NCBI GenBank assembly: GCA_030447785.1
Contig: JAUJOF010000001.1
Span: forward strand, 385,368 to 449,367
Length of the DNA: 64,000 nucleotides
From: Solirubrobacteraceae bacterium
GTDB taxonomy: Bacteria; Actinomycetota; Thermoleophilia; Solirubrobacterales; Solirubrobacteraceae
Direction: 5' to 3'
Shown: positions 8,737 to 17,945 of the stretch, piece by piece
Layout of the letters: every line of letters starts with the position of its first letter
Position numbering within the stretch: the stretch's first letter is position 1
Notes under the pieces: generated by a model
The model's database searches: none
Seen by the model: the letters and a program-made list of their open reading frames with translations, nothing else
Told to the model about the DNA's origin: nothing
Program-made: the position numbers and the translations under genes

Positions 8737-10269
8737 ATGGCCTTCTATGTCACCACGCCGATCTACTACGTCAACGCGGCGCCCCACCTGGGCCACGCGT
8801 ACACCACGATCGCCGCCGACGTGCTGGCCCGCCACATGCGCCAGCGCGGCGAGGACGTCTTCTTCCTCACCGGCACCGACGAGCACGGCGAGCCGGTCGC
8901 TCTGGCCGCCGAGCGCGAGGGCATCACCCCGCGCGAGCTGGGTGATCGCAACGTGGAGCACTTCAGGGCTCTCCTGCCCCAGCTCGGCGTCACCAACGAC
9001 TTCTTCATCCGCACCTCCGACCCCGAGCACGAGCGCCGCGTGCAGGAGGTGCTCCAGCGGGTGCACGACAACGGGCACGTCTACAAGGGCACCTACGAGG
9101 GCTGGTACTGCCCCCGCTGCGCCGACTTCAAGTCCGACCAGGAGGCGGGGGAGGACCACCGCTGCCCGATCCACCAGATCCCGCTCGACCGTGAGCGCGA
9201 GGACAACTGGTTCTTTCGCCTGTCGGCCTTCCAGGAGGACCTCGAGCGCCTGCTGGCCGAGGACAGCGACTTCGTGCTCCCGCGCCACTTCCGCAACGAG
9301 GCGCGCGCGTTCGTGGCTCAGGGCCTGCACGACGTCTCGCTGACCCGCGCGCGGCTGAAGTGGGGCATCTCCGTCCCCTGGGATCCCGACCAGGTCTTCT
9401 ATGTGTGGTTCGACGCGCTGCTCAACTACGTCACCGCGCTGGCCTTCGCGCGCGAGGGCGACGACCTCACCGAGCGCTTCTGGCCGGCCACCTTCCACCT
9501 CATCGGCAAGGACATTCTCAAGTTCCACACGGTGTACTGGCCGGCCCTGCTGCTGGCCGCGGGCCTGCCCGTGCCCCAGCACGTCTTCGTCCACGGCTTC
9601 CTGCTCATGCGCGACTCGTCCGGCGTCGAGCACAAGATGAGCAAGTCGTTGGGCAACGTCCTCGACCCCTTCGAGGTGCTGGCCACCTACGGCGCCGACC
9701 CGCTGCGCTTCTACGTGCTGCGCGAGGTGTCCTTCGGGCAGGACGGCGGAGTGTCCACCGCCGGCTTCGCCGCGCGCTACGAGGGCGAGCTGGCCAACGA
9801 GCTGGGCAACCTGGCCAGCCGCGTCACCGCGATGCTCGCCCGCTACCGCGACGGCGAGGTCCCCCGGGCCGGGCTCGACCCCGAGCTGCGCGAGGAGATC
9901 GACGCCACCGCGGGCCAGGTCTGCGCGCACCTCGACGGCGCCCAGCTCACGCCGGCTCTCGACGCGGCCTGGCAGCCCGTGCGCCGGCTGAACCGCTACG
10001 TGGAGGAGCGCGCGCCGTGGGCGCTGGCCAAGGACCCCCAGCGCGCCGGTGAGCTCGACCGGACGCTGGCCTCGCTGGCCGAGGGCCTGCGCGTCGTGGC
10101 CATCGTGCTGGCGCCGTGGCTGCCCGACACGATGGACCGCCTGCTCGACGCGCTGGGCGCGCAGGATCGCACGCTGGCCAGCGCGCGCTACGGCGCCGAG
10201 GTGCCCGGCCGGGTCGAGCGCCTCGCGCCGCTGTTTCCCAAGGTCGACCTCGACACCGCCGCGGCGTGA
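8737..10269 (+). CDS. metG: Methionine--tRNA ligase
   Basis: The 510-residue class I synthetase has the HIGH motif as HLGH (about residue 17), the KMSKS loop as KMSKSLGN (about 300) and a Cys-containing knuckle (WYCPRCADF, HRCPIHQIPL). It charges both initiator and elongator tRNA-Met. The length is that of the short form without a C-terminal tRNA-binding domain; a separate CsaA-like tRNA-binding protein is encoded at 50.9 kb. It is the first gene of a tight run metG-tatD-rsmA-ispE-PAP2, each junction overlapping by 4 bases. Confidence 0.96.
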   Translation: MAFYVTTPIYYVNAAPHLGHAYTTIAADVLARHMRQRGEDVFFLTGTDEHGEPVALAAEREGITPRELGDRNVEHFRALLPQLGVTNDFFIRTSDPEHERRVQEVLQRVHDNGHVYKGTYEGWYCPRCADFKSDQEAGEDHRCPIHQIPLDREREDNWFFRLSAFQEDLERLLAEDSDFVLPRHFRNEARAFVAQGLHDVSLTRARLKWGISVPWDPDQVFYVWFDALLNYVTALAFAREGDDLTERFWPATFHLIGKDILKFHTVYWPALLLAAGLPVPQHVFVHGFLLMRDSSGVEHKMSKSLGNVLDPFEVLATYGADPLRFYVLREVSFGQDGGVSTAGFAARYEGELANELGNLASRVTAMLARYRDGEVPRAGLDPELREEIDATAGQVCAHLDGAQLTPALDAAWQPVRRLNRYVEERAPWALAKDPQRAGELDRTLASLAEGLRVVAIVLAPWLPDTMDRLLDALGAQDRTLASARYGAEVPGRVERLAPLFPKVDLDTAAA

Positions 10270-11015
10270 TCGACAGCCACACGCACCTGGACAGCTGCGC
10301 GGGGGACGACCGCGAGCTGGTCACCGCCGCCGAGGCCGCGGGCGTGCACCGCATCCTCACCGTGGGCACCGAGGGCGCGTCCTGTCGCGCCGCGCTGGGC
10401 GCCACCGAGGCCTTCGGGCAGGTCCGCGCCGCCATCGGGCGCCACCCCAACGAGGCCACGGGCTTCGACGACGAGGACCTGGCCGAGCTGCGTGCGCTGG
10501 CGGCCCACCCCGGCTGCGCGGCCATCGGCGAGACCGGCCTGGACTTCCACCGCGACCGGACCCCGCCCGACGACCAGCGCCGCGCCTTCGCCGCGCAGAT
10601 CGCCCTGGCCCGCGAGACGGGCAAGCCCCTGGTCATCCACACCCGCGCCGCCGACGACGACACCATCGCCACGCTGGCCGAGCGCGCGGGCGGTGTGACG
10701 GTGATCCTGCACTGCTTCTCGATGGCCGAGCGCCTCGAGCAGTGCCTCGACCACGGCTGGTGGATCTCCTTCGCGGGCAACGTCACCTACCCCAGCGCCG
10801 GCGACCTGGCCGCCGCGGCCCAGCGGGTCCCCGCCGAGCGCCTCCTGGTGGAGACCGATGCGCCCTACCTCACCGCTCAGCCCGTGCGCAGGGAGCGCAA
10901 CCAGCCCGCCTACGTGGTGCACACCGCGCGCTTCCTGGCCGAGCGGCGCGGGGTGGCCTACGAGGAACTGGAGGCGACCGTCGAGCGCAACGCCGCCGGC
11001 CTGTTCGGGTGGTGA
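10266..11015 (+). CDS. tatD: TatD family metal-dependent DNase
   Basis: The 249-residue TIM-barrel protein has the metal ligands of the family: IDSHTHLD at the N-terminus, AIGETGLDF (about residues 85-93), VIHTRAADDD, LHCFS and LLVETDAPYL. TatD proteins have 3'-5' exonuclease activity on DNA and take part in repair. The GTG start at 10266 overlaps the metG stop. The position between metG and rsmA is a widely conserved order. The length matches the family and no key residue is missing. Confidence 0.95.
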   Translation: MIDSHTHLDSCAGDDRELVTAAEAAGVHRILTVGTEGASCRAALGATEAFGQVRAAIGRHPNEATGFDDEDLAELRALAAHPGCAAIGETGLDFHRDRTPPDDQRRAFAAQIALARETGKPLVIHTRAADDDTIATLAERAGGVTVILHCFSMAERLEQCLDHGWWISFAGNVTYPSAGDLAAAAQRVPAERLLVETDAPYLTAQPVRRERNQPAYVVHTARFLAERRGVAYEELEATVERNAAGLFGW

Positions 11016-11848
11016 GGGCGCCGGTCGAGCTCCCCGCCCAGCCCTCGCTGCGGCGCATGGCCCGATTCGGCGTGCGACCCAGGCGCCACCTGGGTCAGAA
11101 CTTCCTCGTCGACTCGAACATCCTGGGAGTGATCGAGCGCGCCGCGGTGCTCGCGCCCGGCGACGTCGTCCTGGAGATCGGCGGGGGGCTCGGGGTGCTC
11201 TCCGAGCACCTCGCCGCCCGGGTCGACCACGTGCACGTGGTCGAGCTCGACCGCGCGCTGGAGGCCCCGCTGCGCGAGGCGCTCGATCCCTTCGCCGAGC
11301 GGGCCACCCTGCACGTGGCCGACGCGATGGAGCTCGACCTGCCGGCGCTCGCCCCGGCGCCGACCAAGGTCGTGGCCAACCTGCCCTACGGGATCGCCGC
11401 GGGCGCGCTGCTGCGCACGGTGGAGGAGCTGCCGGGTGTCGAGCGCTGGGTGGGGATGGTCCAGCGCGAGGTGGGCGAGCGCTTCGCCGCCGCGCCCGCC
11501 ACGCCCGCCTACGGCGTGCCCTCCGTCCTGGCCCAGTTGAGCTGCACCGTCCGCGTCCTTCGTCCCATCGCGCGCACCGTCTTCCATCCCGTCCCCAACG
11601 TCGACTCGGTGCTGCTGGGGATGGAGCGGGTGCGCGCCGGCGCCGATCCGGCCCTGGCCCGCCTCGTGCGCCACGCCTTCGCCCACCGGCGCAAGGCGCT
11701 CGCGCGTTCGCTCTCCCTCGCGCCGGGGGCGCCGCGCGACGTGCGCGACCGCGTGCGGGCCGCCCTGGAGGCGCTCGGTCTCCCGCCCGACGCGCGCGCC
11801 GAGCGCCTGTCCCCCGAGAGCTTCCGTGCCCTGGCCGAGGCGCTGTGA
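11012..11848 (+). CDS. rsmA: 16S rRNA dimethyladenosine transferase RsmA (KsgA)
   Basis: The 278-residue SAM enzyme dimethylates A1518 and A1519 of 16S rRNA. Motif X is RHLGQNFLVD, motif I is VLEIGGGLGVLSEHL, the acidic residue of motif II is in VVELDRAL, and motif IV is NLPYGIAAG. The C-terminal helical domain (VRHAFAHRRKALARSL) is intact. The GTG start at 11012 overlaps the tatD stop by 4 bases and adds a short N-terminal arm; ATG 11057 is a less likely internal alternative. Confidence 0.96.
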   Translation: MRAPVELPAQPSLRRMARFGVRPRRHLGQNFLVDSNILGVIERAAVLAPGDVVLEIGGGLGVLSEHLAARVDHVHVVELDRALEAPLREALDPFAERATLHVADAMELDLPALAPAPTKVVANLPYGIAAGALLRTVEELPGVERWVGMVQREVGERFAAAPATPAYGVPSVLAQLSCTVRVLRPIARTVFHPVPNVDSVLLGMERVRAGADPALARLVRHAFAHRRKALARSLSLAPGAPRDVRDRVRAALEALGLPPDARAERLSPESFRALAEAL

Positions 11849-12741
11849 CCGCCCTCGTCGCTCTCGCACCGGCCAAGGTCAACCTGTGCCTGTTCGTCGG
11901 CCCGGTGCGCGCCGACGGGCGCCACGAGCTCGTGACCGTCTTCGACACCCTCGACCTGGCCGACGACGTGCGCCTCGAGCCCGCCGCGGACTCGCACGAC
12001 GAGGTCGTGTGCCCGGGCGTGGAGGGCCCCAACCTGGCGCGCGCCGCGCTGCACGCGTGGCGCGCGCGCAGCGGCTGGGACGGCGCCCCGGCGCGCCTGA
12101 CCATCACCAAGCGCATTCCCGTCGCGGGCGGCATGGCGGGAGGGTCGGCCGACGCCGCGGCGGCGCTGCGTCTGGCCGCGGCGGCCGCCGGGATCGACGA
12201 TCCCGCGCTGCTCGAGGAGATCGCCGGCGGCCTGGGCGCGGACGTGCCCGCCCAGGTGCGCGGCGGTCGCGTCCTGGCCACGGGCGCCGGCGAGATCCTG
12301 CGTCCGCTCCCCGGACCGGGCGAGCCCTACGGCGTGCTCGTCGTACCCGTCGAGGCGCGGCTGAGCGCGGGCGCCGTCTACGCGGAGGCCGACCGCCTCG
12401 GGACGGTGCGCGACGCGGAGGGACTGGCCGCCGCGCGGGGGGCCGTCGAGGAGGAGGTGGGGATCCCCGCGCCCGGGCTCCTCGCCTCGGGCCTCGTGGC
12501 CAACGACCTCGAGGTCCCAGCGCGCGTTCTCTGCCCCGCCATCGACGGCGCCCTGGAACGGGTCCGCGCGGCCGGGGCCGATCACGCCCTGGTCGCGGGC
12601 TCGGGTCCCACCGTGCTCGGGCTCTTCCTGGGTGCCGACGGCCCGCGGCGCGCCCGCGCAGCGGCCCCATCGGTGCCGGGGGCCCTCGCCGCCGCGCCGC
12701 TGCCCGCGGGGGCGGGAGCGCCGCGTCCGGCGCCCGCGTGA
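11845..12741 (+). CDS. ispE: 4-diphosphocytidyl-2-C-methyl-D-erythritol kinase
   Basis: The 298-residue GHMP kinase phosphorylates CDP-methylerythritol in the non-mevalonate isoprenoid pathway. It opens with ALAPAKVNLCLFVG, has the phosphate-binding loop PVAGGMAGGSADAAAAL (about residues 91-107), and motif 3 is VAGSGPTVLGLF. The GTG start overlaps the rsmA stop; the rsmA-ispE order is common in actinobacteria. The last 40 residues are Ala/Pro-rich and poorly conserved. Confidence 0.95.
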   Translation: MTALVALAPAKVNLCLFVGPVRADGRHELVTVFDTLDLADDVRLEPAADSHDEVVCPGVEGPNLARAALHAWRARSGWDGAPARLTITKRIPVAGGMAGGSADAAAALRLAAAAAGIDDPALLEEIAGGLGADVPAQVRGGRVLATGAGEILRPLPGPGEPYGVLVVPVEARLSAGAVYAEADRLGTVRDAEGLAAARGAVEEEVGIPAPGLLASGLVANDLEVPARVLCPAIDGALERVRAAGADHALVAGSGPTVLGLFLGADGPRRARAAAPSVPGALAAAPLPAGAGAPRPAPA

Positions 12742-13349
12742 GCGCCCCGGGCGGGCCCCGAATGGCTTTGGGCGCCGTCGCCGCGCTGGGGGCCCTTCCT
12801 CGTCCTGCTGGTGGCCTCGCCGGGCGGACCCACGTCCCGCTCGATCTGGCGGTGCAGGCCGCCGTCGAGGACCTGCGCGCCCCCGCTCTCGTGGCGGTGG
12901 CGCGGGTGGCCACCGAGGCCGGCGCCTCGTGGACCACCGGGCCGGCCGCCCTCGTCGCCGTCGTGGCGCTCCGGCGCCGGGGGCGACCCACGACGGCCCG
13001 GGTGATCGCGGCCGGGTGGATCATCACCTTCGTCGGGGTGCAGTCGGCCAAGCTCGCGCTGGGCCGGGGGCGGCCGCAGCTCGCGGAGGTCCTGATCGAC
13101 CTCGGCTCCTATCCGTCCGGACACGCCGCCTACGTGATCACCTGGGTGGCGATCGCCGTCGCCTTCGGGCGCGGACGGCCCGCCGTGGTGGTCGCGGCGG
13201 GCGTCGTGGCGATCCTCGTGGGCCTCACCCGCCTGTACCTGCGCGCGCACTGGCTGTCGGACGTCCTGGGCGGCTGGGGGCTGGGCGCCGCTATCTTCGC
13301 CCTCTGCGCCCTGGCGGGCGCGGCGTTTCCCGCATGCGCGAGGATGTGA
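12738..13349 (+). CDS. PAP2 family membrane phosphatase
   Basis: The 203-residue membrane protein has the three PAP2 motifs: KLALGRGRP, YPSGHAAY and TRLYLRAHWLSDVLGG, containing the catalytic His pair and Arg. It likely removes a phosphate from a lipid such as undecaprenyl diphosphate or phosphatidate at the outer face of the membrane. The GTG start overlaps the ispE stop, so it is part of the same operon; a role in polyprenyl phosphate recycling would fit the isoprenoid context but is an inference. Confidence 0.9.
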   Translation: MSAPGGPRMALGAVAALGALPRPAGGLAGRTHVPLDLAVQAAVEDLRAPALVAVARVATEAGASWTTGPAALVAVVALRRRGRPTTARVIAAGWIITFVGVQSAKLALGRGRPQLAEVLIDLGSYPSGHAAYVITWVAIAVAFGRGRPAVVVAAGVVAILVGLTRLYLRAHWLSDVLGGWGLGAAIFALCALAGAAFPACARM

Positions 13350-13368
13350 CGCCCCGGATCGATCGCCC

Positions 13369-13563
13369 GTGAGCAACGAGCTCATCTCCTACATCGTCGC
13401 CGCCGTGTGCGGCCTGCTTGTCGTCGGCGCCTTCGCCTGGTTCATCCTGCTGCCCGCGTGGCACAGCTACTGGAAGCTGCGCGACCGCATCGCGGCCTGC
13501 TTCCTCGCGCTGTACGTGCTGCTGGCGCTGCTGACGGTGGGGGCGGCGGGGGTGTGGCGGTGA
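13369..13563 (+). CDS. Small two-helix membrane protein
   Basis: The protein has 64 residues from GTG 13369, with two membrane helices (YIVAAVCGLLVVGAFAWFIL and CFLALYVLLALLTVGAAGVW) and a short basic loop (WKLRDRI) between. No family is recognised. It follows the PAP2 gene by 19 bases and may belong to the same operon. The size and two-helix hairpin shape suggest a small accessory or regulatory membrane protein. Confidence 0.65.
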   Translation: MSNELISYIVAAVCGLLVVGAFAWFILLPAWHSYWKLRDRIAACFLALYVLLALLTVGAAGVWR

Positions 13564-13822
13564 TCTACTTCTGGGACACCATCGCGGGCTGATCGCGGCC
13601 TGATCGCGGACGCCCTCGCCGCGCCTGGCCGGCATCCCGGGCGAGGGCCGTGCAAGAGCACTGTCCCTCGCCGGAGTGCCCCCAGGCATCGACGATGACG
13701 TGCGCGCTCAGCCCGCGATCGTGGTGGCTCCCCGCCATTCTCGCGTCGTTGCGCCCCTTGGCGGCACCCTCTTTCGCCGCTGAGGCCCGCCGCCGCGCCC
13801 GCCTCCCGGTAGCCTTTTCGCC

Positions 13823-15052
13823 ATGTCCACTCCGGCCGAGGGCACGGCCGGCCCCGACGCCTCTCCGCGCTCGATGCCGTCACGGAGGCGGTGGCGTCGG
13901 GCGCCGGGTTGCCCGACGTGGTGCGCCGCGGCGCGCGCGCTCGACGCGACCCTGGTGCTCAGCGATCGTGCCGGCGCGGTGGTGGCCGTGGCCGCCCGGT
14001 CGCCCGCCGACGAGCGGGCCGTGGTGGCCGGGGGCGAGGGGATCGAGGAGCTCGAGCTGCGGCTGGCCGACGACCTCGTGGGCCGGTTGCACATGCGCGC
14101 GCGTTCCGAGGCGCCGGTCGGCGTGGTGCGCCTGGTGGCCACGCTCGTGGCCGGCGAGGTCGAGCGCCTGCGCGCGCCGGCGCGGGCCTCCCAGGAGGCG
14201 GCCGCGGAGTTCCTGCGCTCGCTGTTGGACCGCGAGCTGCCCGACCGCGACGCGGTGCTTGCGCGCGCGGGCGAGCTGGGCGTCGCACTAGAGGAGGGCG
14301 GGAGCGTCGTGGTCGCCCGCGCGCACGCTCATGCGCCCACCGATGACGGCTGGCGCGCCCGCGTGCTGGCGGCCGCTGAGCGCGGCGCGCGCGGGGCGGC
14401 TCCCGACGCGCTCGCCGCCGCCCTCCAGATCAGCGCCTCCGCGGGCGTCGAGATCGTCCTGCTGCTGCCGGGCGCCGACGACGCCCGCGCCGCGCGCGCG
14501 GCCGAGGGCGTGCTGCGCGAACTGCAGGCCGGCCTGCCCGGGCATACCTTCGCCGTGGGCCGCAGCCGCGTGGCCGAGGACGCCGCCGAGCTCGCCCGCG
14601 CCGGCGCCGAGGCGCTGCTGGCCGCCAACGTGGCCGAGGGTGCGACCAGCGGCGTGCTGGCCTTCGAGGAGACCGGCGCCTACCGCCTCCTGCTGCCCGC
14701 CATGAGCGAGGATCCCGCCGAGCTGAAGCGCTTCTACGCCGACACGATCGCGCCGCTGGCCGCCTACGACACCCAGTACGAGACCGACCTGGTGCGCACC
14801 GTCGAGGCCTACCTGGACAACGACGCCAACGTCGCCGCCACCGCCCAGACCCTCTACACCCACCGCCACACGATCCGCTACCGCCTGGAGCGGGTGCGCG
14901 AGCTGTCGGGTCTGGACATGGGCTCGACCGACGGCCGCGAGCGCCTCTCGCTGGGCCTCAAGGCCATGCGCGTCCTCGGCGTCCACCGCCCGGGCGGGCC
15001 GGCCACCGAGGCCGGCGTGAGCGCGGGGCGCGTTCCGCCGCGGCCCCCGTAG
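13823..15052 (+). CDS. PucR family transcriptional regulator with a shifted N-terminal segment
   Basis: The frame encodes 409 residues. The C-terminus (about 300-390) is a PucR-type HTH: TVEAYLDNDANVAATAQTLY, then THRHTIRYRLERV. The middle part is a GGDEF-like/CdaR region. Such proteins regulate purine, sugar-acid or amino-acid use. Between about 13860 and 13932 the conserved sequence (LSALDAVTEAVASGAGLPDV) lies in another frame, so this stretch is mistranslated here by two compensating single-base indels. ATG 13823 sits 7 bases after a TAGCCT hexamer. The ligand is unknown. Confidence 0.85.
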   Translation: MSTPAEGTAGPDASPRSMPSRRRWRRAPGCPTWCAAARALDATLVLSDRAGAVVAVAARSPADERAVVAGGEGIEELELRLADDLVGRLHMRARSEAPVGVVRLVATLVAGEVERLRAPARASQEAAAEFLRSLLDRELPDRDAVLARAGELGVALEEGGSVVVARAHAHAPTDDGWRARVLAAAERGARGAAPDALAAALQISASAGVEIVLLLPGADDARAARAAEGVLRELQAGLPGHTFAVGRSRVAEDAAELARAGAEALLAANVAEGATSGVLAFEETGAYRLLLPAMSEDPAELKRFYADTIAPLAAYDTQYETDLVRTVEAYLDNDANVAATAQTLYTHRHTIRYRLERVRELSGLDMGSTDGRERLSLGLKAMRVLGVHRPGGPATEAGVSAGRVPPRPP

Positions 15053-15055
15053 GAT
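15050..15055 (+). promoter_or_regulatory. -10-like hexamer of mtnP
   Basis: TAGGAT begins within the TAG stop codon of the PucR gene and lies 10 bases before ATG 15066. Confidence 0.4.
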
Positions 15056-15065
15056 CCGCCGCGCG

Positions 15066-15852
15066 ATGGCGCTGGGCATCTTCACCGGGTCGGGCACCTA
15101 CACGCTGCCGAGCATGGACGCGGGCGAGCCCCACTGGGTGGACACCCCTTCGGCCGCGCGCTGCTGACCGAGGGGCGCCTCGGGGGTGGACGTCGTGCAC
15201 TGCTCCCGCCACCGCCCCAACCACGAGCTGCTGTCCAGCCAGGTCACCCACCAGGCCAACATCTGGGCCCTGCGCGAGGCCGGTGTGCGCGGAATCCTCG
15301 CGGCGACCGTCTGCGGCGCGGTGGACCCCGAGGTGGAGCTCGGCGGCCTCGTGGTCTTCGACGATCTGCACTTCGTGGCCAACCGCCTGCCCGACGGGTC
15401 GGCGTGCACCCTGCACACCGAGCCCGGGGGCCGGGCGCGGACACTGGATCTTCGACCGCCCCTTCAGCCAGCCGCTGCGCGAGGCGCTGCTGGGCGGGGC
15501 CCGGGAGGCGGGCCACGCCGTGCGCGACGGCGGCTGCTACGGCCACGTGGACGGCCCGCGCTTCAACACCCGGGCCGAGATCCGGGGCCTGGCCACCTGC
15601 GGGGTGACCGCGGTCTCCCAGACCGCCGGCCCCGAGACCACGCTGGCCGGGGAGGCCGAGATCCCCTTACGCGCTGATCGGCTACGCCACCGACTACGCC
15701 AACGGGGTATACGACGAGCCCACGGCGATCGAGGAGCTCCGCGCCTGATCCAGGCCAGCGGCGACACCCTGGCCACGACGCTGCAGGCCGCGGTGGGCAA
15801 GGTCGACGAGGACACCCTGGAGCCCGTGGGCACCCACTTCCGCTGGGACTGA
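15066..15852 (+). pseudogene. mtnP: S-methyl-5'-thioadenosine phosphorylase, frameshifted
   Basis: The joined frames give a near full-length purine-phosphorylase-fold protein: FTGSGTYTLPSM, HWVDTPFGRAL, HCSRHRPNHELLSSQVTHQA, NIWALREAG, GHVDGPRFNTRAEIR and the phosphate/substrate signature TAGPETTLAGEAE, ending THFRWD. It would convert methylthioadenosine to adenine and methylthioribose 1-phosphate. The frame changes at least five times, near 15145, 15180, 15428, 15664 and 15743, mostly in runs of C or G. That density with otherwise intact motifs suggests sequencing error rather than decay, but as written there is no intact frame. Confidence 0.85.
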
Positions 15853-15895
15853 TCCGGCGCGATTGGCCCTCAGGCCCCCGGGGCAGCACGCGGCC

Positions 15896-16256
15896 ATGGA
15901 GCGCGACGACAAGTTATTGAGAGAAGAGTCCGCCGCGGCCGCCGAGGAGGCCGGCAAGATCGGCGGCGAGCCGGGCGTCGAACCCGGCTACGAGCACGAC
16001 CCCGACCGCCCCGGCGTCCTCGAGGACGAGGCCATGGCCCCCGTCTACGAGGCCGGCGGCGGCGAGGCCGAGGGCTTCGAGCAGGCCGAGGCGATGCTCG
16101 AGGAGCGCGCCACCAACCCCCCGCGGCCCCAGTCCGATGGCTCACGCGGGCGAGGTCGACGAGGAGGCCCAGGCCGTCGAGGGAGCCGGCGACCTCTACG
16201 CCGAGCCCGATCACCTCGGGGCGCCAGAGGTGCCGGAGGACGAGCGCAGCGACTAG
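15896..16256 (+). pseudogene. Small acidic protein, frameshifted
   Basis: From ATG 15896 the frame gives MERDDKLLREESAAAAEEAG and a Glu/Gly-rich sequence. Near 16130-16145 it must shift to continue as HAGEVDEEAQAVEGAGDLYA and end DERSD at 16256. The joined product is about 119 residues, strongly acidic, without membrane segments or a recognised domain. A second acidic protein of similar style is encoded near 60.4 kb. Function unknown. Confidence 0.55.
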
Positions 16257-16281
16257 CCTGTTGGGGGGCCATTCCGGCCGT

Positions 16282-16356
16282 TGGGGAGTGGTGTAATTGG
16301 CAGCACGGCAGCCTTTGGAGCTGTTTCAAGTTCCGGTTCGAGTCCGGACTCCCCAG
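16282..16356 (+). tRNA. tRNA-Gln (anticodon TTG)
   Basis: The acceptor strands TGGGGAG and CTCCCCA pair over 7 bp, the anticodon loop is CTTTGGA with TTG at positions 34-36, and the T arm contains GTTCGAGTC. The discriminator is G, and the 3' CCA is not encoded. The next gene, an HNH endonuclease, starts only 34 bases later, making this tRNA a candidate integration landmark. Confidence 0.93.
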
Positions 16357-16390
16357 TGGGTTCGTCCGGCGCGGCTGCGAACATACGTTT

Positions 16391-17146
16391 GTGCCGCCGC
16401 GTTACACCGAACAGGAAGCTCACGACGCGGTTGCTGCGTCGCTGAGCTGGGCCGAGTCGCTGCGGCGACTCGGCATGTGCCACACCGGTGGCGCACGCCT
16501 GATCCTTCGGAAGTACGTCGCCATATGGGGCATCTCGATCGACCATTTCGATCCCCGAGCGGCTCAGCGCGCCGCGCTGCGACCGGAGCCGGTTCCCCTC
16601 GACGAGGTCCTGGTCGAGCACTCGACCTACGCGCGGCACGCCATCAAGCGACGGCTCTTCGCTGAGGGACTCAAGGAACGCGCGTGTGAGCTCTGCGGCC
16701 AGGGCGACGTGTGGCGAGGGCGGCCGATGGGCCTCATCCTCGACCACGTCAACGGCGTTCGCACCGACAACCGCCTCGAGAATCTCCGGATCGTCTGCCC
16801 CAACTGCAACGCGACACTCGATACGCACTGCGGCCGACGGCTCAAGCTCGGCGACGTCAAGCGTGAGTGCAAACGATGCGGCACGTCGTTCGAGGCGCGC
16901 GACAGGCGCCAGCGCTACTGCTCCCGCGACTGCGGGCAGCGCCACGAGCGCACCGGGCGCGCGAACCCGGGGGCTCGGCGTGTGGAGCGGCCTCCCTACG
17001 CCCATCTCATCTCCGAGGTTGCGACCCTGGGCTGGTCGGCCACCGGCCGGAGATACGGCGTCTCCGACAACGCCATCCGCAAGTGGGTCCGCGCCTACGA
17101 GGCTGCTACCAGCGTCGCCGCGGACGCTCCCGAAAGCGGGGAGTGA
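16391..17146 (+). CDS. HNH endonuclease with zinc knuckle and C-terminal HTH
   Basis: The product has about 251 residues from GTG 16391. An N-terminal HTH-like segment (LSWAESLRRLGMCHTGGARL) resembles the DNA-recognition part of mobile HNH proteins. The HNH core is ACELCGQGDVW, LILDHVNGVRTDNRLENLRI and VCPNCNATLDTHCGRR, with two CxxC pairs. A second Cys cluster (CKRCGTSFEARDRRQRYCSR) and a C-terminal HTH (WSATGRRYGVSDNAIRKWV) follow. The layout fits a free-standing homing-type endonuclease. It opens the accessory region directly after tRNA-Gln. The start is uncertain because the frame is open through the tRNA. Confidence 0.85.
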   Translation: MPPRYTEQEAHDAVAASLSWAESLRRLGMCHTGGARLILRKYVAIWGISIDHFDPRAAQRAALRPEPVPLDEVLVEHSTYARHAIKRRLFAEGLKERACELCGQGDVWRGRPMGLILDHVNGVRTDNRLENLRIVCPNCNATLDTHCGRRLKLGDVKRECKRCGTSFEARDRRQRYCSRDCGQRHERTGRANPGARRVERPPYAHLISEVATLGWSATGRRYGVSDNAIRKWVRAYEAATSVAADAPESGE

Positions 17147-17543
17147 GCACCGCGCGAGATCGCGGCGTAGTCTGGGGCACGGCGTCAGTGCTCGGCGCTC
17201 GGGTTGCTCTGCTGGGGAGGGCGAGACCCTCAGGCCACGCAGCATGCCGGGAGCTCACCGGGCCATACGTGACCGCCAGCTTGGTGTCCGTTGTTGGTCA
17301 CGGGAGCGCGGCTACGGCAGCAGCTCGGCCAGATCGCGCGGACTGGCGCAGATAGGGCCCCTTGACCGGGCATCTGAGCGGGCGGGGGTTGCGGGACACC
17401 ACGCCGCTCATCGCCTCAGGGCGGTCGGCGCCAGCGCCCTGTCCAGTGGGGTTTCCCCTTACGAGCGGGTCCCGGCTAGCGCAATCGTTGCGGCTGGCGC
17501 ACCAAAGCGCTGCAGCGCGCCGGGCACGCCGCGATGTCGCTAG
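17147..17543. other. Stretch without a recognisable gene
   Basis: Short overlapping open frames exist on both strands, but none has a start with a ribosome site or a recognisable protein motif. I see no tRNA or clear hairpin. It is probably non-coding or the remains of decayed DNA within the accessory region. Confidence 0.5.
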
Positions 17544-17794
17544 TTACCTACTTCGCGGCTTTGACCGACGCGTCGTGTCTCCTCGTTCGGAGATGGCCCA
17601 CAGTACGCCGCCTGCGATGAGGCCAATGAGCGCCACGGCCCGCCTTCAGCGCCCTGTGCGACCCCGCCTGCTGAGAGCGTGATCATCGCCGCGACGCTCC
17701 ACGCCAGCGCCGGCCCCTTCTTTCCGCGGATGAACATATCCCAGAAGACGAAGGCGACCGCGATCACCACTACCGCCAGAAAGACCCATCCCAT
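17544..17794 (-). pseudogene. Small two-helix membrane protein, frameshifted
   Basis: It starts MGWVFLAVVVIAVAFVFWDM (helix 1), then GKKGPALAWSVAAMITLSAG (helix 2). Near 17640-17655 the frame must shift to read AVALIGLIAGGVLWAISERG, a third hydrophobic segment, and stop at 17544. Without the shift the tail becomes non-hydrophobic. The joined product is about 80 residues. No family is recognised; one single-base indel explains the break. Confidence 0.55.
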
Positions 17795-17945
17795 TTAGTG
17801 CGACGCTATCCGACTGCTTCGGGCGGGATGCCTTGGCCAGTGTTGCAAGCGCCGTTCCCCTTAACGGACGCTGCCGGAGCGCCAATCGTCCCAAGCAGGG
17901 TCAATCGGGGTCCGCGCCCCGATCCCGACAGCGAGCCCGCCAACG

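Noticed and set aside
13560..13592. 10-codon frame (IYFWDTIAG) overlapping the stop at 13563
   Set aside because: Too short, with no independent ribosome site; I cannot separate it from chance.
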